Positions 34,401-38,419 of a stretch of DNA of 38,419 nt are shown one piece after another (the stretch's first letter is position 1; each line of letters begins with the position of its first letter). Position numbers and translations under genes: made by a program. Location of the stretch: NCBI GenBank assembly GCA_028687545.1, contig JAQTZZ010000035.1, positions 1 through 38,419 of the forward strand, in the 5' to 3' direction. The DNA comes from Candidatus Wallbacteria bacterium. Lineage in GTDB: Bacteria; Muiribacteriota; JAQTZZ01. Under the pieces are notes generated by a model. The model had not been told where the DNA came from and ran no database searches. It worked only from the letters and a program-made list of their open reading frames with translations.

Positions 34401-37400
34401 ACATTCGGTACATAGCCGAAACTCCAGTTGCCTCCTGTTCCCCAGTCGGTTCCCAGCGCTCCGTTCCAGGTCAGGCCGGTCGAAACAAAAGTCCAGCCGG
34501 AATTATTGCCTGAATCCTTGCTGGTGTAAGCTGTGATTCCATTGACAGCAGTGCAGTCCCGCAGATCCACGAAATTTATCTCTTCAGTCCCTGAATCGCC
34601 GAGATAGAATCTGCCACCAGGACTGGTGGAGAGAATCCTGATCAGATGGCCAGCAGTGCCGGTGATTCTCAGGCCACCCCCGATATTGTAAGTCCTGCCT
34701 GCCTGAAAAATCAGACTGCTGCCGGCTGTTGCGGCAGTCAGATCATGAAAACTGATGTCGCAAGCTCCCAGGAAACTCGCGTTTCCCAGGCAGTTTAAAT
34801 TTCCCGACATGGCGATGAAACTGGAGTCATTCTCTACTGTTCCGCCGGCTGCAAGCGTGATCTGCCTGCCATTCTGGTTGAGCAACCCGGACTGCACTTC
34901 CAGGGTTGAATTGACAACGATATCTGCAGGAAGCCTGAATTCGGCGTCGCCGGCAGATGCGAAGACCAGATGATGATAATTCGCAAGATCCTTGATCGTG
35001 ATAGTTCCAGTATCCTTCACAAATCTGGTCTTCCCAGAATCAGCATCATTGCCTGTGGCGAAATGGACGGACCCTTCATCGCCGTTCAGTTCCAGGGTAC
35101 CGTTATTATGGAATCCCTCAGTGACCTCAAGTGAATTGCCGTTCAGTATCAGGCTGGCTCCAGCCTGGATCTCCAGGCTGTCGATTTCAACCTCAGCGGT
35201 AAGTTTCGGCTGATTCGCAGCCGGCTGGATCACGACCCTGTCTGTCATGTTGGGAAGATAGCCAAGATCCCAGTTGGACGGCTCGAACCACCCGTCAGAA
35301 GCAGTGCCGTTCCAGGTCAGCGTGGAAATAGAGAAGGTCCAGTTGCTGTTGTGGCCTGAATCCCTGCTGTGATGCGCTGTAATTCCGTTGACTGCAGAGC
35401 AGTCTGATACATCGGAATAGGAAATTTCCTCTGTACCGCAATCATTGATGCTGAAACTTACTCCCAGGCTCGAGCTCCGCAGGCGGATCAGATTGGCATT
35501 ACCGCCGACAATCTTGAGCGCTCCAGCCATCCCGTATGTGCAGCCGGCCTGGAAAAGCAAAGTCTTTGCCGGGACAGTACAAACGAAGTTATTGAAATCA
35601 AAACTGCCGTTCAGCGTGAAATTCCCGGCCCCTGCCGCTTCCACTGTCCCGCTGTTATGACTGAACGTGCCGCAGTTCGCAGCAGTGACTTCGCCTGTGA
35701 AAACTGTACTGGCAGCTGCAGTGTATGTCCCGCTGTTCGTCCAGTTCCCGTAAAACAGGTGACTGCAGGCTCCGCCGCTGAAACTCCCTGCATTGCTGAA
35801 ATCCCCGCTGACCTCAAGATTGAACAGGCCTGTGCTGAGAGTGCCTGAGGCAATTTCGAAAGTTTCCGCGACCCTGAGATCAGCGCTGAGCTGGAACGGT
35901 CCGGCAGAGCAGAGCTCCAGTTTACGGTATCCCCAGTGATTGAGGTTACCGCTGCCGCCTGTATATCTGACTTCAGCGCCAGGGTTGAGCGTTGGTTCGG
36001 TAACTGACTGGCCTGCGCTGACTTCCAGGGTGCCGTTGTCGATAAAGGATGCTTTTCCTGAACTGACTGTGAAAGCGTGGTCCCCTGTCCGCAGGGTGGC
36101 GCCTGCAGCGATGGACAGGCTTGATACAGAAGCTGAGGCGGACAGCACAGGCCTGGCCAGGGCTGAGAGCGCTGCATTGTCGAAACTAGAGGGCACAAAT
36201 CCGTCGCACCAGTTGCCTGGATTTGCCCAGTCTGTGTCGGATGCGCCGGTCCAGGAACTGACAATCCCTGAAAAATCCCAGCCCGAACTGTCACCCAGCA
36301 GCGAAGAATGGACAGGCACAATCAAGTCCCCGGTGTTCATGGAATCCTTGACAAAGACATAGCTGACTGCAGCCGCTGCAACGCTGATCTCTGCCGAATC
36401 TCCTTCAATGGTGGAAAAAAGACTGATCAGGCTTCCCACAGCTCCGGTGAGAGTCAGGGAATCAAAAGACTGCAGCTTCGAGTCGGCTGCATCAAAGCGG
36501 ATGATTCTGCCCGGCACATCGCAGTTAAAGCTATGGAAGGCGGTGGAACCAGTGAATGAAGTGGAATTGCCTGCTGATCCGGTAAGTATTACTGCGCCCT
36601 GATTGTGGTGATAGATGTTCTGCTGATTCCAGCTTTCCCCTGCCCCGACCACTTCGGTAGTTCCGGCTGTGGCAGTATAAACACCGGTATTGGTCCAGCT
36701 TCCGGAGAAATAGTGCCTCCCGCTGCTGCCCAGAAAACATCCGCTGGAGTTGAAGTCCCCGTTGAATCTCAAATCAGTCCCGTTTTCCCGCAGCGTTCCA
36801 CTGATGATTGTTTCGCCTGTGATTGTGACAGTCTGGCCGGCTCTGGTTTCCAGCGTAGTATCTGTCTCAACCACAAGGCCGCCGGCTACGTTGAGGGGAG
36901 CGGCCGGAGCTGTATAGCTGCTTCCGGGACCGGTGAGTTTGAGGCATTGATAGGGCCAGTTGTATAGAGTGCCTGACCCGCCGGAATACTTGATGGTAGC
37001 GCCTGGAAGGATTGAAGGCTGTGTAATGCCTGCATCGATGATGGAGCCCGAGATTTCCAGTGTGCCTGCTGTTACAAAACCTGAGGTCGCTTCCAGGGTT
37101 TTCCCGTTCGCATGGAGTGTGGCACCGACTTCGATGGTCAGGCTGCTGATCCTCGTATTTCCTGCAAATACAGGCTGCCTTGCTGTGAGCGGCACAGTCA
37201 CATTGTCGTATTCGGTCGGGACAGATCCAAGATTCCAGTTTCCCCCGGCATTCCAGGCTGAAGAGACGCTGCCGTTCCAGGAGACGACGCTGTTTGAGAA
37301 AATCCATCCTGAGTTGTTCCCGAGATTGGAAGAAACTGTTGGGTAAATCTGTGTGCCTGTATTGTTGGAGTCTTTGACCAGCACACATTCCGCTGTCCCT

Positions 37401-38419
37401 GTTGAAACGATGATCCGGGCGGCATTGTTGTCCAAAGAGGAGACAATCTTGATCGGATTTCCACTCGCGCCCTGCAGAACCAGGGATCCGACAGTCTGAA
37501 TCCCGGCAGCGTCAAAGTTGATCGTCTTCCCGCCGCTGAAGCAGGCCAGCCGGTTGAAGGTATTGGTGCCGCGAAGATTAAAAATGCCTGTTCCCTTAAT
37601 CTCAAAAACTCCGCCGTTATGGCTGTATGAACCGCCTGCCGTGTTGAGAGTCTTGCCTGTTCCAGTCACTTCCAGAGTTCCGCTCGTGGCATTGAATGTG
37701 CCGCTGGAAATCGTGAGATTTCCGCCAAAAGTGTTTTTCCCGCTCCCGCCGTTGTAAGTTCCGCTCGTCATTGAAAAATCGCCATTATCAGTAATGATGC
37801 CTGTGCCTGAACCGATAGATCCGCTGAGAGCCAGGCTGCTGAAAGTAAGGTTTGCGCTGCCTGGATTCAGCGTGCCTGCAATTCCGGTCGCGCCTGTTAC
37901 ACTAAGGTTGTGATTTTGAGTGTCCAGGATTGCGCTTTCCACTGTCAGGTTGCCGCCTACAGAAAAATCGACCAGCTGCCTGAATGTGTCTTTGCTTGTA
38001 CCATCTTCAGCTCCTGAGATGATCAGGTGATTATAAAACCAGCTTTTAAGATTATAGGTGTCTGCTGTGTCATTATGCGTACCATGGTAAATCACTGTGG
38101 AAGTGGGATTGTTGGTAGTGATGCCACCGGTGAAAGCGATGCTCTCACCGCCCTGCAGTTCGATTGTGCCGCTGTTATCAGTAGCGCTTGAAACTGAAAT
38201 GCTCTGCCCGTTCAGATTGAGAGTGGAACCGCTCTGGATGGTCAGGGAAAGCAGTTGTGTCGCTCCAGCCAAAACCGGCTGCCTTGCGGCATTGGCGATC
38301 ACAGCTTTGTCGTACTGACCCAGGGTTACACCGCTATCCCAGTTGCCAGCTGTTGCGAAACTGGTGTCAGAGGCTCCGGTCCAGGTGATGCTGCCGAAAA
38401 TCCAGTTGGGATTATTGTA
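30803..38419 (-). CDS. Giant surface-type repeat protein with kelch propellers (N-terminus outside window)
   Basis: 2538 residues are visible and the frame stays open to the window edge, so the true start is upstream; the GTG at 38302 lies inside a repeat unit and is not the start. From N to C: five tandem beta-rich units (SWNG/TWTG at each start, GNW-x-G-x-[VL]-P, SL-x-I-x-GA-x-L, DSGNNSGW at each end), a six-bladed kelch block, two Ig-like repeats, a second six-bladed kelch block and a duplicated domain opening [SA]GWNL. No LPxTG, autotransporter barrel or C-terminal helix is seen, so the anchoring route is unclear. Probably a cell-surface adhesin or recognition protein. It is coupled to the FGE-like gene. 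Confidence 0.85.
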   Translation of the reverse strand, partial: YNNPNWIFGSITWTGASDTSFATAGNWDSGVTLGQYDKAVIANAARQPVLAGATQLLSLTIQSGSTLNLNGQSISVSSATDNSGTIELQGGESIAFTGGITTNNPTSTVIYHGTHNDTADTYNLKSWFYNHLIISGAEDGTSKDTFRQLVDFSVGGNLTVESAILDTQNHNLSVTGATGIAGTLNPGSANLTFSSLALSGSIGSGTGIITDNGDFSMTSGTYNGGSGKNTFGGNLTISSGTFNATSGTLEVTGTGKTLNTAGGSYSHNGGVFEIKGTGIFNLRGTNTFNRLACFSGGKTINFDAAGIQTVGSLVLQGASGNPIKIVSSLDNNAARIIVSTGTAECVLVKDSNNTGTQIYPTVSSNLGNNSGWIFSNSVVSWNGSVSSAWNAGGNWNLGSVPTEYDNVTVPLTARQPVFAGNTRISSLTIEVGATLHANGKTLEATSGFVTAGTLEISGSIIDAGITQPSILPGATIKYSGGSGTLYNWPYQCLKLTGPGSSYTAPAAPLNVAGGLVVETDTTLETRAGQTVTITGETIISGTLRENGTDLRFNGDFNSSGCFLGSSGRHYFSGSWTNTGVYTATAGTTEVVGAGESWNQQNIYHHNQGAVILTGSAGNSTSFTGSTAFHSFNCDVPGRIIRFDAADSKLQSFDSLTLTGAVGSLISLFSTIEGDSAEISVAAAAVSYVFVKDSMNTGDLIVPVHSSLLGDSSGWDFSGIVSSWTGASDTDWANPGNWCDGFVPSSFDNAALSALARPVLSASASVSSLSIAAGATLRTGDHAFTVSSGKASFIDNGTLEVSAGQSVTEPTLNPGAEVRYTGGSGNLNHWGYRKLELCSAGPFQLSADLRVAETFEIASGTLSTGLFNLEVSGDFSNAGSFSGGACSHLFYGNWTNSGTYTAAASTVFTGEVTAANCGTFSHNSGTVEAAGAGNFTLNGSFDFNNFVCTVPAKTLLFQAGCTYGMAGALKIVGGNANLIRLRSSSLGVSFSINDCGTEEISYSDVSDCSAVNGITAHHSRDSGHNSNWTFSISTLTWNGTASDGWFEPSNWDLGYLPNMTDRVVIQPAANQPKLTAEVEIDSLEIQAGASLILNGNSLEVTEGFHNNGTLELNGDEGSVHFATGNDADSGKTRFVKDTGTITIKDLANYHHLVFASAGDAEFRLPADIVVNSTLEVQSGLLNQNGRQITLAAGGTVENDSSFIAMSGNLNCLGNASFLGACDISFHDLTAATAGSSLIFQAGRTYNIGGGLRITGTAGHLIRILSTSPGGRFYLGDSGTEEINFVDLRDCTAVNGITAYTSKDSGNNSGWTFVSTGLTWNGALGTDWGTGGNWSFGYVPNVNDKVEIPAAANDPVLSSNTTVSSLTIETGAVLSLGGKNFTVSGAFENQGTLQAFGTESVTLDNDFNSGLVKFIGTGGNIVIPGLRNYYNLEFSSLGNATFELPVGITVENRLTLTSGAFSPHGADLILEPNAAITNNACFVTPASGSVICRGSATFNGTAGIGFYSLSCLTPGSQLNFLSGKTYGLNGTLSIAGSADSLVKLRSSVPGSRFTFQDNGSEEVSLADVADCAAVNGIIAESSLDSGNNQNWIFKYFRAWNRLTLNPGFSPRSQSACAVFNDRVWLIGGSSASDVWSSGDGSAWTCEVAGAPFGPRTGHVCLAFDNQLFVIGGEGCSDVWASEDGRNWVQKCRNLPSGVIKDHAAVVFNNKLWLIGGDGNGSRVYCSADGKNWETAVVSGQFDSHKKHSCAVYKNKIWLYGGDANQDLWNSADGCLWTMQMNNGLPRRTEIRGGHAGIAFDDLLWVIGGNDIYGNPKNDFWHSSDGISWIEETASGFSPRTELCCVAFQGRILAIAGHTDQDIDTSEVWQSPSLFKDTLRFPVNTVLSTTEVTLSESQSLSLQQTAEIYFSDGSHLSGDLSWSLEHGSGDLNGFIYSAPGSCATAELSAAYTYQTETFRRSLAVYTRVKVPASFSLKTTEITLCTNQSCLLEPTTEVIFIDGSRSVCSLNWSIKSGYGTIGSGSYFAPGIPGNAELTAGYTFNSVTAARTLTVHILSQGSDWISAREDPGFSPRIRAAGSAFNNKLWVVGGSSTSDVWSSADGWSWTCETSSAQFGVRNGHTCLVFNGRLWVIGGSGFKDVWSSVDGRTWNLSTSNMLSGNVGYHSSVVFNGKMWIIGGENNDSRVWYSSEGVLWNSATITAQFGHRVGHASVVFNNRIWVIGGDGCADVWSSADGIYWTQAVLSAPFGVRTGHSCVVYNDRIWLIGGGPDSSTPLNDIWYSTDGANWVKYQENAGFSPRTGQTAIAFGGYIWVIGGGDTGSTGARSDVWYFKTAAEQGASSNQIPLKSGWNLISLGLTPQQGSIEVIFRDLTRLRYVMGFMRNPTDLQNEGFKTYMNIDNLRQFSTLLTMDGYHGYWIYMTGDETLEVSGVPIQTDSRINLFAGWNLAGYWIDKKPLPQQLSQTYTVIDSIFNAPLVNGASARYIMGFYRTTVDGPEGFRTFMNTGSIGFSTLNSLTPCQGYWIFMIGNGTLDYSYRIQN
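31430..32245 (-). repeat. Second six-bladed kelch block
   Basis: Six blades with V-F-N-x-[KR]-[LMI]-W-[VI]-I-G-G and DVWSS-[AV]-DG, again opened by PGFSPR. Very similar blade sequence to the first block and to the protein at 9148. Confidence 0.75.
32250..32815 (-). repeat. Two Ig-like repeats
   Basis: Two copies of a domain of about 90 residues with [ST]-TE-[VI]-TL near the start, IYFSDGS or IFIDGS in the middle and AELSAAYTY or AELTAGYTF near the end. They separate the two kelch blocks. Confidence 0.65.
32818..33636 (-). repeat. First six-bladed kelch block
   Basis: Six repeats of F-N-x-[KR]-[VL]-W-L-I-G-G followed by [DR]-[VLF]-[WY]-x-S-x-D-G-x-x-W, starting at PGFSPR. Six blades would close one propeller. 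Confidence 0.75.
33640..38419 (-). repeat. Five tandem beta-rich units of the giant protein
   Basis: Conserved Trp codons marking unit starts are near 38381, 37278, 36252, 35313 and 34467. Units end in DSG-x-N-x-x-W. Lengths fall from about 368 to 342, 313, 282 and about 270 codons. The first unit is seen from its start with its upstream neighbour's end at the window edge. Protein similarity is clear; DNA identity is low, so the duplications are old. Confidence 0.75.

Noticed and set aside
38300-38302. GTG at 38302 as the start of the giant protein
   Set aside because: The frame continues to the window edge with a typical repeat-unit start (TWTGASDT, GNWDSG), so the GTG is internal.
33640-38419. 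CRISPR or other short tandem array in the repetitive part of the window
   Set aside because: The repetition is at protein level over about 280-370 codons, with low DNA identity and no short repeat-spacer pattern.

Overview
The window is a bacterial chromosome segment of about 50% GC by eye. It has mostly strong GGAGG-type ribosome binding sites, occasional TTG starts, and many exported proteins with Sec signal peptides. TGA, TAG and TAA all act as stops, so the code is standard. Kelch-type propellers with a 'DVWSSADG' blade motif, GWNL-type C-terminal domains, a DUF2339 membrane protein and secreted SH3/3D proteins suggest an uncultured, probably diderm environmental lineage (Wallbacteria or Riflebacteria-like). 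That placement is a guess; nothing in the window fixes the phylum.

Region 1 (1-6600) is a tRNA-anchored accessory region. A truncated oligopeptide ABC ATPase gene is followed by tRNA-Leu(GAG). The last 17 nt of the tRNA are repeated at 5116-5132. They bracket an integrase-less island that carries one apparent operon: AbiEi antitoxin, AbiEii nucleotidyltransferase toxin and an 820-residue TOTE-like primase-helicase. Both 17-nt cores are followed, at almost equal distance, by a terminator and a TGATAACCCA box, which suggests two related elements inserted in tandem. The second would carry a Fic protein gene flanked on both sides by a three-box operator-like motif of identical geometry.

Region 2 (6600-19100) holds ordinary and accessory metabolic genes: a QueG-like Fe-S protein, a degenerate nucleotidyl cyclase domain, an M28 peptidase, a membrane-anchored kelch protein, a papain-like (YiiX-type) hydrolase, GNAT acetyltransferases, a DUF4932 metalloprotease with Ig-like domains, a nitroreductase and a decayed copy of it, a secreted protein of unknown function, a YaiI/YqxD protein and a GNAT-YoaP fusion. 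In the middle (16620-17788) lies a gene-poor stretch with mini-ORFs and hairpins, leading into a sigma-factor gene broken by a TGA where a Trp codon is expected.

Region 3 (19200-30000) contains cell-wall and peptide-recycling functions: a secreted SH3-3D hydrolase, a GH20 hexosaminidase, PepD and a secreted unknown, followed by a DUF2339 membrane protein coupled to a small membrane protein. At 28055-29998 lies the most unusual gene: an SbcD/Mre11-type phosphoesterase fused to the N-terminal half of UvrC (GIY-YIG nuclease, Cys cluster, UVR motif).

Region 4 (30000-38419) is a giant surface-type protein gene, open at the window edge with 2538 residues visible. It has five tandem beta-rich units, two six-bladed kelch propellers, two Ig-like repeats and a duplicated GWNL domain. 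It is translationally coupled by a TTGA overlap to a secreted formylglycine-generating-enzyme-like protein.
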